A program made the translations under genes and the position numbers. Positions 31,691-41,349 of a stretch of 64,000 nucleotides of DNA are shown piece by piece. The DNA is taken from NCBI GenBank assembly GCA_963812775.1, contig CAWEWH010000003.1, positions 62,001-126,000 of the forward strand, written 5' to 3'. This DNA is from CAWEWH01 sp963812775. GTDB lineage: Bacteria > Pseudomonadota > Alphaproteobacteria > Rhizobiales > Beijerinckiaceae. Numbering within the stretch: position 1 is the first letter of the stretch; each line of letters opens with the position of its first letter. Under the pieces are notes generated by a model. That model saw nothing but the letters and a program-made list of their open reading frames with translations, was not told the DNA's origin and ran no database searches.

Positions 31691-32779
31691 CTAGTAAGGA
31701 AATGGCCAGACGCGAAGCTTCTGCTTGCCGATCTGCCAGAGCCGCGCCAGACCGTGCGGTTCTGCGATCAGGAAAAAGATGATCAATCCCCCGACGACCA
31801 TGAATCTGAGATGCTCGATGGTGGCCGAGGTGACCGACAGGCCAAACGGACTGAGCAGCTCCGGCACGGCTTTGCCAAGCACGATGGGAAGCATGAAGAT
31901 CAGGCCTGCTCCGAAGAAGGAGCCGGTCAGCGAGCCAAGCCCGCCGATGATGATCATGAACAGGATCTGGAAACACTGGTTAATGTCGAAAACGTTGTAT
32001 TCGGCGCCGGTCGCGTACCACAGGAACACCATCATGGCGCCGGCGACGCCGCAGTAGAAGGACGAAACCGCAAACGCCAGCAACTTCGTCGGCAGAAGCT
32101 TGATGCCCATCAATTCGGCCGCGATGTCCATGTCGCGCACCGCCATCCAGGAGCGTCCGATGCGGCCGTGCACGAGGTTGGACGCGACCCAGGTCAGCAG
32201 CACGACGATGCCAAGCACCACGAAGTAGCGGGCTTGCGGCGTGGCACGGGCGCCGGTAATGACGACGCCGAACAAGGTGCGTTCCGGCACCTCGATCGCG
32301 CCGGAAACGTTGTAGTTGAACAGCCATGGTACGCGATTGAAGCACCATTGCAGGAAAAACTGCGCCGCCAGCGTCGCAACCGCCAGATAGAAGCCTTTGA
32401 TGCGCAGCGACGGCAGGCCGAAGATCACCCGACCGCCGGCGGCAAACAACCCGGACGCCAGGATCCAGATGACGATGTTCACGCCGGGAAAACTCGTGGT
32501 GAGCTTGTAGCAGGCATAGGCCCCGACCCCCATGAAGGCGCCGGTGCCGAGCGACACGAGGCCCGTATAGCCGGTGAGCAGGTTGAGCCCGATGGCGGCA
32601 AGCGAGAACACCAGGAACGGGATGACCATCGCTTGCAGCACGAAGCTGTTGCTGATGAACGGCAGCACCACGGCGATAACGCAAATGAGGGCGATGCCGA
32701 CCCGGTCCTGCCTTATCGGAAACACCGCCATGTCGGCGGCATAGTTGGTCTTGAATTGCCCGGCTTCGCGGTAGAACAC
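31691..32779 (-). CDS. livM: Branched-chain amino acid-type ABC transporter permease LivM
   Basis: 362 residues from a GTG start at 32779 with AGGAGAGAG upstream. About ten membrane helices, with LivM hallmarks: LAAIGLNLLTGYTGLVSLGT, GAFMGVGAYACYKL, IKGFYLAVATLAAQFF, GRSWMAVRDMDIAAELMGI (the loop contacting the ATPases) and FMIIIGGLGSLTGSFFGA. It is intact, unlike livH and livG next to it. It ends 150 bp upstream of livK. Confidence 0.95.
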   Translation of the reverse strand: MFYREAGQFKTNYAADMAVFPIRQDRVGIALICVIAVVLPFISNSFVLQAMVIPFLVFSLAAIGLNLLTGYTGLVSLGTGAFMGVGAYACYKLTTSFPGVNIVIWILASGLFAAGGRVIFGLPSLRIKGFYLAVATLAAQFFLQWCFNRVPWLFNYNVSGAIEVPERTLFGVVITGARATPQARYFVVLGIVVLLTWVASNLVHGRIGRSWMAVRDMDIAAELMGIKLLPTKLLAFAVSSFYCGVAGAMMVFLWYATGAEYNVFDINQCFQILFMIIIGGLGSLTGSFFGAGLIFMLPIVLGKAVPELLSPFGLSVTSATIEHLRFMVVGGLIIFFLIAEPHGLARLWQIGKQKLRVWPFPY

Positions 32780-32864
32780 GTCAGCTCTCTCCTATGGCAG
32801 CCGCGGCGCGCTCTTCATAGAACACGGCGCCTGTGAATTCATTCCGTGGCATCGCACCTGACGA

Positions 32865-33828
32865 TCAAATTCGCTCGATGATCCGCTCGCCGAACAGGCC
32901 CTGCGGCCGGAACAGCAGGAACACCAGCGCGATCACATAGGCGAGCCAGCTCTCGATGCCGCCGCCGAGCAGCGGCCCCCAGTAGAACTCGCCGAGCTTC
33001 TCGCCGATGCCGATGATGAGGCCGCCGACGATGGCGCCGGGGACCGAGGTGAAGCCGCCGAGGATCAGCACCGGCAGCGCCTTCAGCGCGATGATCTGCG
33101 AGCGCGAAGGAGACGTCGGAGCGCGCCCCCCACATGATGCCGGTCGCCAGCGCCACGATGCCGGCCGCGAACCAGACGATGACCCAGATCTGGTTGAGCG
33201 AGATGCCGACCGAGAGGGCGGCCTTGTGGCTGTCGGCGACGGCGCGCAGCGCCCGGCCGATGCGGGTGTACTGGAAGAACACGGCAAGCCCGGCGACCAT
33301 GATCGAGGCGATGACGGCGGCCGCGATGTCGATCTTCTGGAACGACGGACCGGTCCGCCGAACATCTTCATTTCCACGTGGCCCTTCGGCAGGAACAGCT
33401 CCTCGGTGATCATCACCTTCGGATCGCCGCCGAAGATGAGCTCGCCGAGCGCCGATCAGGAAGTAGGTGAGCCCGAACGTCGCCATGAACAGGATGATGT
33501 CGGGCTGGTTGACCAGCGGCCGCAGCACCAGCCGCTCGACCGCGACCGCCAGGACGCAGCATCACGACGATGGTAAGCGCCAGCGCCAGGAAAGCCGGCA
33601 CGCCCCTTGGCGTGCAGGCCGACCAGCGTCAGCGCCGCGAACACCACCATGATGCCTTGCGCGAAGTTGAACACGCCGGACGCCTTGAAGATGAGCACGA
33701 AGCCGAGCGCGATCAGCGCATAGAGCACGCCCGAGACGAGCCCGTCCCACAGCGTCTGCACGAGCAGGTCCGGCAGCTCGCCACATCTGCACGAACGGGT
33801 CGACGAAGATTTTGTAGAGGATATCCAT
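32865..33828 (-). CDS. livH: Branched-chain amino acid-type ABC transporter permease LivH, heavily frameshifted
   Basis: The expected permease (about 320 aa) can be read in full only by switching frame near 33780, 33604, 33555, 33452, 33361 and 33105. Fragments in order are MDILYKIFVDPFVQMW, GVLYALIALGFVLIFKASGV with FNFAQGIMVVFAALTLVGL, VPAFLALALTIVVML, LVNQPDIILFMATFGLTYFL, MITEELFLPKGHVEMKMFGG, GRALRAVADSHKAALSVGIS and PVLILGGFTSVPGAIVGGLI. All the LivH hallmarks survive. Five of the six shifts fit one extra base. Sequencing or assembly error is far more likely than decay, since livM and livK beside it are intact. Confidence 0.85.
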
Positions 33829-33867
33829 CTTGCTATTGCTTCCCGTCGTCCCGCCTGTCTGACCGCC

Positions 33868-34683
33868 TCAATGCGCCACGCCGAGATAGGCGTCGATGAC
33901 CGCTTGATCCTCTTTCACGTCCTCGGGCGCCGCCGTCGGCGATCTTCGGCCGTATGTCGAGCACGACGACGCGGTCGGAGAGGTCCATGACCACGCCCAT
34001 GTCGTGCTCGATCAGCGCGATGGTCGTGCCGAACTGCTTGTTGACGTCGAGGACGAAGCGGCGACATGTCCTCCTTCTCTTCGAGGTTCATGCCCGCCAT
34101 CGGCTCGTCGAGCAGCAGCAGCTCCGGCTCCATGGCGAGCGCCCGGCCGAGCTCGACGCGCTTCTGCAGGCCGTAAGGCAGCTTGCCGACCGGCACCTTG
34201 CGGATTGCTGCGATCTCCAGGAAATCGATGATCGTCCTCGACGCAGCGGCGATGCTCGATTTCCTCGCGCAAGGCCGGGCCGTGGCGGAGCAGCTGCCAG
34301 AAGAAGCCGCGCTGCATCTTCAGCGTGCGGCCGGCCATGATGTTGTCGAGCGTCGTCATGCCCTTGAACAGCGCGACGTTCTGAAAGGTGCGCGCGATGC
34401 CGCCGCTCGGCCGCCATCGTACGGGCGCATGCGCGCGCGCGTCTCGCCCTTGAAGGTGATGCGGCCTTCCTGCGGGTGGTAGAAGCCGTTGATGACGTTG
34501 AGCATCGACGTCTTGCCGGCGCCGTTCGGGACCGATGATGGCGCGGATCTCGCCCTTGCGGATGTCGAAGCGACACGTCGCTGATGCGCCTGTCACGCCG
34601 CCGAAGCGCAGCGACACGTTCTCGACCGCGAGCAGAACGTCGCCTTGGCAACCCCCGGATCCAGGCGCGCCTGGCGCTCTCAT
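33868..34683 (-). CDS. livG: Branched-chain amino acid-type ABC transporter ATP-binding protein LivG, heavily frameshifted
   Basis: A LivG protein of about 265 aa can be assembled from alternating frames, with shifts near 34590, 34528, 34412, 34232, 34066 and 33938. Recoverable pieces are VENVSLRFGGVTG, DIRKGEIRAIIGP followed in the next frame by NGAGKTSMLNVINGFYH (Walker A), GIARTFQNVALFKGMTTLDN, PYGLQKRVELGRALAMEPEL (signature region), LLLLDEPMAGMNLEEKEDM (Walker B) and a C-terminus VIDAYLGVAH. The start ATG overlaps the stop of the upstream ligase (ATGA). As for livH, the pattern points to sequence errors in an intact gene. Confidence 0.85.
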
Positions 34684-36657
34684 TCGGCCGCCTCCGCCAT
34701 GGCCGGCCGCGACCGGGAACGTCGCCGTGTCGCGGATCTCGAGACGCGCCGCCGATGACGCCCTTGCGGCCGTCCTCGAATGTCACCTCGGTCGAGATGT
34801 CGGCCTGCGTGGCGCCCGTCATAGAGCGCGTCGACGAGCGGCTTGTAGCGATCGCTGGACGAAGCCGCGCCGCACCTTCTGGGTGCGCGTCATCTCGCCG
34901 TCGTCGGCGTCGAGCTCCTTGTGCAGGATGAGGAAGCGCTTCACCTGCGCGCCCGCCATGGCCGGCTCGGCGGCGAGCGAGCGATTGACCTCCTCGACGT
35001 TCTTCTCGACCATGTCGTAGACGAGGGGATGCGCGGCCAGCTCCTGATAGGAGCCATAGACGACGTTGTTGCGCTCGGCCCAGTTGCCGACCGCCTGCGG
35101 GTCGATGTTGATCAGGCACACGACGAAGTCGCGCTTGTCGCCATATGCCACCGCTTCCTTGATGTTGGGGAAGAACTTCAGCTTGTTCTCGACGTATTTC
35201 GGCGAGAACAGCGCGCCGCCATTGAGCTTGCCGACATCCTTGGCGCGATCGATGATCTTCAGGTGCCCGGACGCATCGAAGAAGCCGGCGTCGCCGGTCT
35301 TGACGAACCCGTCCGCGGTGAACGCCTCGGCCGTCTTCTCGTTGTCTTTGAAATAGGCCACGAACATGCCCGGCGACTTGAACTGCACCTCGCCGCTCTC
35401 GGCGATGCGGATCTCGACGTTGGGCGTCGGCGGCCCGACCGTGTCGGCCCTGATCTCGCCGTCCGGCTGCGACGTGACGTAGAGGAAGGCTTCCGTCTGG
35501 CCGTAGAGCTGTTTCAGGTTGAGGCCGAGGGAGCGGTAGAAGGAGAACAGTTCCGGCCCGATCGCCTCACCGGCCGTGTAGGCGACGCGGATGCGCGAGA
35601 AGCCGAGGACGTTCTTCAGCGGCCCGTAGACCAGGAGATTGCCCAGGCCGTAGAGCAGCCGCGCCTGGAGGGGCACGGGCTCGCCATTGAGGATTTTCTC
35701 GCCCCAGCGCCGCGCCACGCCGATGAAATAGTGGAACATGCGGCGCTTCGGCGCGCTGGCATCCTCGATGCGGATCATCAGCCGTGTCAGCAGGCTCTCG
35801 AACACGCGCGGCGGCGCGAAGTAGAAGGTCGGGCCGATTTCGCGCAGGTCCTGCTGGGCGGTGTCGAGCGATTCCGGGCAGGCGACGCAAAAGCCCGCCA
35901 CCAGCGCCTGCGCATAGTTGAGATAATGGTCGCCCGCCCAGGCGAGCGGCAGATAGGCGAGCACCTTGTCCTCGTCGGTCAGTTTGTCGAAGGCCACGGT
36001 GTCGGCCGCCGCCTTGATGCAACGCCCCGCCGTCAGCACGACGCCCTTCGAGCGGCCCGTCGTTCCCGACGTGTAGAGAATGATCGAGATGTCGCTGCCT
36101 TTGCCGGCCGCGATCTCGCCGTCGAGCCACTGGCGCGTCGCGGGCTCGGCCAGCGCCTTGCGGCCGTCGGCGATCACCTCGTTGATGGCATGAAGGTGTG
36201 AATGGTCGTAGTCGCGCAAGCCCCGCGGCTTGTCATAGACGATCTGCTTCAGGGCGGGCAGGCGCTCGGACACCGACAGGATCTTGTCGACCTGTTCCTG
36301 GTCCTCGACCGCCGCGAAAGTCACCTCCGCGTGCGCCAGCACGTAGCATAGCTCATCGGCGACCGCGTCGGCATAGACCGGCACCGGCACGGCGCCCAGC
36401 GTCTGCGCCGCCATGACGGCCCAATAGAGCCTCGGCCGGTTGGCCCCCACGATGGCGATGGTGTCACCGCGCTTGAGCCCGAGCCGCGACAGGCCGACCG
36501 CATAGGCGCGCACGACATCGGCGACCTCCGCCCAGGTCCATGTCTGCCAGATGCCGAAATCCTTGTGCCGGAAGGCTGGGCGTCCGCCGCGCACCTCCGC
36601 GTGGCGGGCCAAAAGCTTGGCAAAGGTGTCGAGGCCGGCCGTTGTCTCTCCTGGCAC
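34680..36657 (-). CDS. Long-chain acyl-CoA synthetase-like AMP-forming ligase, C-terminus frameshifted
   Basis: About 655 residues expected. The GTG start at 36657 has AGGAG upstream. The intact part covers ISIILYTSGTTGRSKGVVLT (P-loop), YGQTEAFLYVTSQPDGEI and FVKTGDAGFFDASGHLKIID (adenylate and hinge motifs). The last 60 residues need frame changes near 34845, 34818 and 34750, after which the product ends MAEAAE overlapping livG by ATGA. This FAA1-like ligase is often found with liv-type transporters in Bradyrhizobium relatives (recollection). It would activate an imported carboxylic acid as its CoA ester. Confidence 0.85.
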
Positions 36658-36905
36658 GCTCCATCTCCTGGCCGTGTTCGCCGTTCCCGCGCGGATTGTG
36701 TTCCGTCTTGGTCTTCGCCGTAACTAGCGCATCACCCCAAAAAGTCGATCCTTTTCAGGGGAATTCTTGCGTCCGACCGAAAGTCTAAGGCGTGCTCTAG
36801 CCCGAAGCAGCGGCCCCCACCACTGCCAAGTTCGTGAACACGGCCGCAAGCTGAAAAAGAGGGCGCGCGCAACCAGCGCGGTCGCCGCCCGGCACGTCTC
36901 GCCGT
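36658..36905. other. Intergenic region with a degenerate palindromic repeat
   Basis: 248 bp between the oxidoreductase stop and the ligase start. Bases 36725-36770 (GCGCATCACCCCAAAAAG ... CTTTTCAGGGG) form an imperfect palindrome related to the repeats at 22411 and 47867. The rest shows no gene; a promoter for the liv operon could lie here but was not identified. Confidence 0.5.
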
Positions 36906-39900
36906 CTATTCGGCCGCCAGAGGCAGCGCCGCCTCGCCGGCCCGGAAGCGGGCGAGAAGCTCGGCTTCCTCCTTCTTGGCGGCGGCGAGATGGCGCATCT
37001 TCACGTGCCCGTAGCCGCGGATCTTCTCCGGAATGGAGGCGAGCGCCACGGCAAGCGTGTGGTTGTGCGGCTTCAGCTCCCTGATGATCTCCTCGAGCAG
37101 CGCCCGATAGTCGCGGATCAGTTGCCGCTCCATGCGCCGCTCGCGCGAATAGCCGAAAATGTCGAACGGCGTGCCACGCAGGAACCTGAATTTGGCCATG
37201 TAGCCGAAGGCCTTGAACATCCAGGGTCCAAAGGTGGTCTTCTTCGGCAGCCCCGTCGTCTTGTCCTTGCGGCCGAGGATCGGCGGCGCGAGATGCACCT
37301 CCATGCGCAGGTTGTCGCCCTCGAAGGCGGCGTTGACCTGCTTGGCGAAGCTGCCGTCGGTGTAGAGCCGCGCCACCTCGTACTCGTCCTTGTAGGCCAT
37401 CAGCTTGAACAGGTAGCGCGCCACCGCTTCGGTGAGCGCGATGGCGCCGGACACCATTCCCTTCTCGGTCAGTCGCACCCGGTCGACCATGTCGCGGTAG
37501 CGCTGCGCATAGCGGGCGTTTTGGTACGCGGCCAGGAATTCCACCCGCCGCTCGACCATCTCGTCGAGGGTGGCGGACAGATGCCGCGCCGCCGTCGGCA
37601 CCAGCGTCGGCTCCACCAGCATGGTGACGCGGGTGGGGTCGGCGGCCATGCGGCGGCCCCACACGAAGGCTTCCGAGTTCATCGCCACCGCTTCGCCGTT
37701 GAGCTTGATGGCCTGCAGGATGGCGTCGGCCGAGAGCGGCACCTTGCCCTTCTGGTAGGCGTAGCCGAGCATGAACATGTTGGTGGCGATGGCGTTGCCG
37801 GTGAGCGCCGTGGCGATCTGGGTGGCGTTGACGAAGGCGGCATTGTCGCCCACCGCGCTGGTCACGGCGCGCTTGATGCGCTCGGCCGGCAGCGAGAAGT
37901 CGGCGTTGCGCGCGAAGTCGCCCGGCTGCACCTCCGCCGTGTTGACCACCATGGAGGTCATGCTGGGCCGCGCCGCCGACAGCACCTTCTTGCTGCCGGT
38001 CACCACGAGGTCGCAGCCGAGCACCAGATCGGCCTCGCCGGCGAAGACGCGGATGGCATGGATGTCTTCGGGCTTGGCGGCCAGCCGCACATGGCTGAAC
38101 ACGGCGCCGCCCTTCTGGGCGAGCCCCGCCATGTCGATCATGCCGCAGCCCTTGCCCTCGAGATGCGCCGCCATGCCGAGGATCGCCCCGATAGTGACGA
38201 CGCCGGTGCCGCCCACGCCGGTGACGATGATGTTGTAGGGCTTGCCCGGCGCGAGCGCCGGCAGCGCCGGCTCCGGCAGCTCCGCCCAAATCTCATTGCC
38301 GGTTTGCACCGTCTCGACCGGCTTCTTGCGCGGCTTGGCGCCGTGCACCGTGACGAAGGACGGGCAGAAGCCCTTCACGCACGAGAAGTCCTTGTTGCAG
38401 GACGACTGGTCGATCAGCCGCTTGCGGCCGAATTCGGTCTCCAGCGGCTGCACCGAGACGCAGTTCGACTGCACGCCGCAATCGCCGCAGCCTTCGCAGA
38501 CCAGCTCGTTGATGATCACGCGCTTGTCGGGATCCGGGAAGGTGCCGCGCTTGCGTCGCCGCCGCTTCTCGGCCGCGCAGGTCTGGTCGTAGATGAGCAC
38601 CGTCACGCCGGCAATTTCGGCCAGCGAGCGCTGCACGCTGTCGATGTCGTCGCGGTGGTGGAAGGTGGCGCCGGTCGGGAACGAATAATGGCTGTCGTAC
38701 TTGTCGGGTTCGTCCGACACCACGGCGATGCGCTTGACGCCTTCGGCGCGCACCTGGCGCGCGATGGCGTCGGCGGTCAGCCCGCCTTCGTGCGCCTGCC
38801 CGCCCGTCATGGCGACGGCGTCGTTGAACAGGATCTTGTAGGTGATGTTGGTGTTGGTGGCGACCGCCCAGCGGATGGCCAGCGCGCCCGAATGATTGTA
38901 GGTGCCGTCGCCGAGATTCTGGAACACGTGCTGGCGGTTGGAGAACGGCGCTTCGCCGATCCAGTTGGCGCCCTCGCCGCCCATATGGGTGAAACCCTCG
39001 GTGTTGCGGTTCATCCACAGCGCCATGTAGTGGCAGCCGATGCCCGCATAGGCGCGCATGCCGTCCGGCACCTTGGTGGAGGAATTGTGCGGGCAGCCGG
39101 AGCAGAAATACGGCATGCGCACCGCCACATCGCCCGTCTCGGCCAGCACCTTCTGGGCCTGCTTGATCTGCGCCAGGCGCGCCGCCAGCTCCTCGTTGGG
39201 CCGCGAGCGCAGCAGCCGCTCGCCGATGGCGATGGCGATGTCGTTGGGGTCGAGCGCCCCTTTGACCGGGAACAGCCAGTTGCCCTGCTCGTCCTTCTTG
39301 CCGACGCAGAGCGGCTGGTTCGCCGTGCCGTAGAGCTCCTCGCGCACCTGCACCTCGATGAGCGAGCGCTTCTCCTCGACCACGATGATCATGTCGAGGC
39401 CGCGCGCGAAGTCGACGAGATCCTGCCGGCTGATCGGCCACGGGCAGGCGATCTTGTAGAGGCGCAGGCCGAGCGTGTTGGCCTTGACCTCGTCGATGCC
39501 GAGATCGTCGAGCGCCTGGCGCACGTCGAGATAGCTCTTGCCGACGGTGATGACGCCGACCCGCGGCGTCGGGCCGCCCGACGTGATGATGCGGTTCAGC
39601 TTGTTGGCGCGGATGAAGGCGAGCACCGCGTCGCGCTTGTATTCGTGCAGCCGCGCTTCCTGCTCGAGGATGTTGTCGACGCGCCGGATGTTCAGCCCGC
39701 CCGGCGGCATGGCGAAATCCTCGGGCGTGACGATGTTGAGGCGCTCGAGCCCACCGTCGATGACGGCGGTGGATTCCACCGTGTCCTTCATGCATTTCAG
39801 CGCCACCCAGGTGCCGCAGAAGCGGCTCATGGCGAAGCCGTAGAGGCCGTAGTCGACAAGCTCCTGGATGCCGGCCGGATTGAGGATCGGCGACATCACA

Positions 39901-40409
39901 TCGACGAAGTTGAATTCGGACTGATGCGCGACGGTGGAGGATTCGGCCGTGTGGTCGTCGCCCATCAGCGCAAGGACGCCGCCATACCGCGACGTGCCGG
40001 CCATGTTGGCGTGGCGGAAGACGTCGCCCGTGCGATCGACGCCCGGCCCCTTGCCGTACCAGACCGAGAAGACGCCGTCGTACTTGCCCTCGCCGCGGAT
40101 CTCCGCCTGCTGCGTGCCCCAGCAGGCAGTGGCGGCCAGGTCCTCGTTGAGGCCCGGCTTGAAGACGATGTCGTTGGCGTCGAACCAGCGCTTGGCCCGA
40201 AACAGCTGCTGGTCGAGGCCGCCGAGCGGCGAGCCACGATAGCCGGAGACGAAGCCCGCGGTGTTGAGGTGCTGGCGCCGGTCGCGCTCCTTCTGCATCA
40301 GCAGAAGGCGCACGATGGCCTGCGTGCCGGTGATGAACACCCGGTCCTTCGACAGGTCGAATTTGTCGTCGAGGCTAACGGTCTTGAGCGGTCCTGGCCG
40401 AAGCGCCAT
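36906..40409 (-). CDS. Indolepyruvate ferredoxin oxidoreductase family protein (fused IorA-IorB type)
   Basis: 1167 residues, a single-chain form. It oxidatively decarboxylates aryl pyruvates to aryl-acetyl-CoA, passing electrons to ferredoxin. Domains: N-terminal TPP-pyrimidine-binding domain (GFVSGYRGSPLGGLDQQLF, NEDLAATACWGTQQAEI); central TPP-pyrophosphate domain (MPYFCSGCPHNSSTKVP, ILFNDAVAMTGGQAHEGG); a cysteine-rich Fe-S segment (CEGCGDCGVQSNCVSV, CNKDFSCVKGFCPSF); gamma domain (NIIVTGVGGTGVVTIGAIL); and a C-terminal DUF6537-like region. The gene is intact. It is upstream of, and codirectional with, the acyl-CoA ligase and liv genes, 248 bp apart. The product may therefore feed the same aryl-CoA pathway. 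Confidence 0.93.
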   Translation of the reverse strand: MALRPGPLKTVSLDDKFDLSKDRVFITGTQAIVRLLLMQKERDRRQHLNTAGFVSGYRGSPLGGLDQQLFRAKRWFDANDIVFKPGLNEDLAATACWGTQQAEIRGEGKYDGVFSVWYGKGPGVDRTGDVFRHANMAGTSRYGGVLALMGDDHTAESSTVAHQSEFNFVDVMSPILNPAGIQELVDYGLYGFAMSRFCGTWVALKCMKDTVESTAVIDGGLERLNIVTPEDFAMPPGGLNIRRVDNILEQEARLHEYKRDAVLAFIRANKLNRIITSGGPTPRVGVITVGKSYLDVRQALDDLGIDEVKANTLGLRLYKIACPWPISRQDLVDFARGLDMIIVVEEKRSLIEVQVREELYGTANQPLCVGKKDEQGNWLFPVKGALDPNDIAIAIGERLLRSRPNEELAARLAQIKQAQKVLAETGDVAVRMPYFCSGCPHNSSTKVPDGMRAYAGIGCHYMALWMNRNTEGFTHMGGEGANWIGEAPFSNRQHVFQNLGDGTYNHSGALAIRWAVATNTNITYKILFNDAVAMTGGQAHEGGLTADAIARQVRAEGVKRIAVVSDEPDKYDSHYSFPTGATFHHRDDIDSVQRSLAEIAGVTVLIYDQTCAAEKRRRRKRGTFPDPDKRVIINELVCEGCGDCGVQSNCVSVQPLETEFGRKRLIDQSSCNKDFSCVKGFCPSFVTVHGAKPRKKPVETVQTGNEIWAELPEPALPALAPGKPYNIIVTGVGGTGVVTIGAILGMAAHLEGKGCGMIDMAGLAQKGGAVFSHVRLAAKPEDIHAIRVFAGEADLVLGCDLVVTGSKKVLSAARPSMTSMVVNTAEVQPGDFARNADFSLPAERIKRAVTSAVGDNAAFVNATQIATALTGNAIATNMFMLGYAYQKGKVPLSADAILQAIKLNGEAVAMNSEAFVWGRRMAADPTRVTMLVEPTLVPTAARHLSATLDEMVERRVEFLAAYQNARYAQRYRDMVDRVRLTEKGMVSGAIALTEAVARYLFKLMAYKDEYEVARLYTDGSFAKQVNAAFEGDNLRMEVHLAPPILGRKDKTTGLPKKTTFGPWMFKAFGYMAKFRFLRGTPFDIFGYSRERRMERQLIRDYRALLEEIIRELKPHNHTLAVALASIPEKIRGYGHVKMRHLAAAKKEEAELLARFRAGEAALPLAAE

Positions 40410-40688
40410 CGCCCATCCTCCTGCTGCACCCCCATTTTCTGGGGCGCTCTCGCCGGTTCCCGGTCTTGATTGTGCGGCCTTCCGCCGCCCTGATTAAGTC
40501 AGTAAGGCTGACATAATCCACGGATGCCCTTCAATCAAGGTTGGGCCTTGCAAGATCAAGCCTCCCAAGGTCGGACTGGAAGGCCGGGCCCAACGATCTT
40601 CTGCCTGGGCGCCGCCTCGCTTTGGCCGCACTGGAGTGTGGTCTATCGTGCGTCTGCACGCTAGCCTCTGATCGCCCAAGCTTTAGCC

Positions 40689-41349
40689 ATGCACATGTCT
40701 TTGCCCGCGCTCATTCGGTTTTTCACTTTTGCGGCGGCGCTGGCCTGCGCATCGCCGGCCGTAGCCCATCCCCATGTCTGGGTCACCGTGACGAGCGAGA
40801 TCGTCTTTGACGGCGACGGGAAGGTTGCGGGCGTCCGCCACGCCTGGTCGTTCGACAAGGGCTATTCGGCCTACTCCACGCAGGGCCTCGACAAGAACCG
40901 CGACGGCAAGATCACGCCGGACGAGCTCGAGGACCTGGTCAAGGTCAACCTCGAATTCGCTCGCCGACTTTGCCTATTTCACCGTGCTCAAGGCCGACGG
41001 CGCCAAGCTCGAATTCGCCCCGCCGGCGGAAGGGCGCGGCGAAGTCGCCGACGGGGCGCTGGTGCTGCATTACTTCCTGCCGCTGAAGGCCGCCGCCAAG
41101 GCCGATAAGGCGCTGCTCATGGAGATATTCGACCCGACCTACTTCGTCGCCTTCGCGATCGCCGACGGCGACGATGCCGTAAGGCTCGCCAACGCGCCCA
41201 AGGGCTGCATCGCCAAGGTGACGCGGCCGGCATCGGCGGCCCCGACCGGCCCGCAGCAGAACCTGTCGGAGAACTTCTTCAACTCGCTCAACGCCTCCTC
41301 CACGTTCGGCAGCGCCTTCGCCAACAAGGCGATCGTCGCATGTCCGTGA
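40689..41349 (+). CDS. DUF1007 family periplasmic protein with EF-hand motif, one frameshift
   Basis: About 219 residues. A signal peptide ends before HPHVWVTVTSEIVFDGDGKV, the DUF1007 hallmark. An EF-hand calcium-type loop, DKNRDGKITPDEL, lies at about residue 72. The frame changes near 40960 because of an apparent extra base; the remainder (SLADFAYFTVLKADGAKLEF, YFLPLKAAAKADKALLMEIF) continues in the next frame and overlaps the exporter start by 10 nt. DUF1007 proteins regularly precede RcnA/NicO-type transporters and are thought to be periplasmic accessory proteins. The 279-bp region upstream shows only a small inverted repeat (GTCAG-N5-CTGAC). Confidence 0.82.

Noticed and set aside
33100..34850. 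Programmed ribosomal frameshifting considered for livH and livG
   Set aside because: There are about fifteen shifts without slippery heptamers or consistent downstream structures; error in the sequence is simpler.
36990..40469. A 1159-codon open frame on the plus strand, antisense to the indolepyruvate oxidoreductase
   Set aside because: It mirrors the real gene across almost its entire length, is rich in Arg/His/Asp/Gly/Leu as expected for antisense of GC-rich coding DNA, and has no recognisable motifs.
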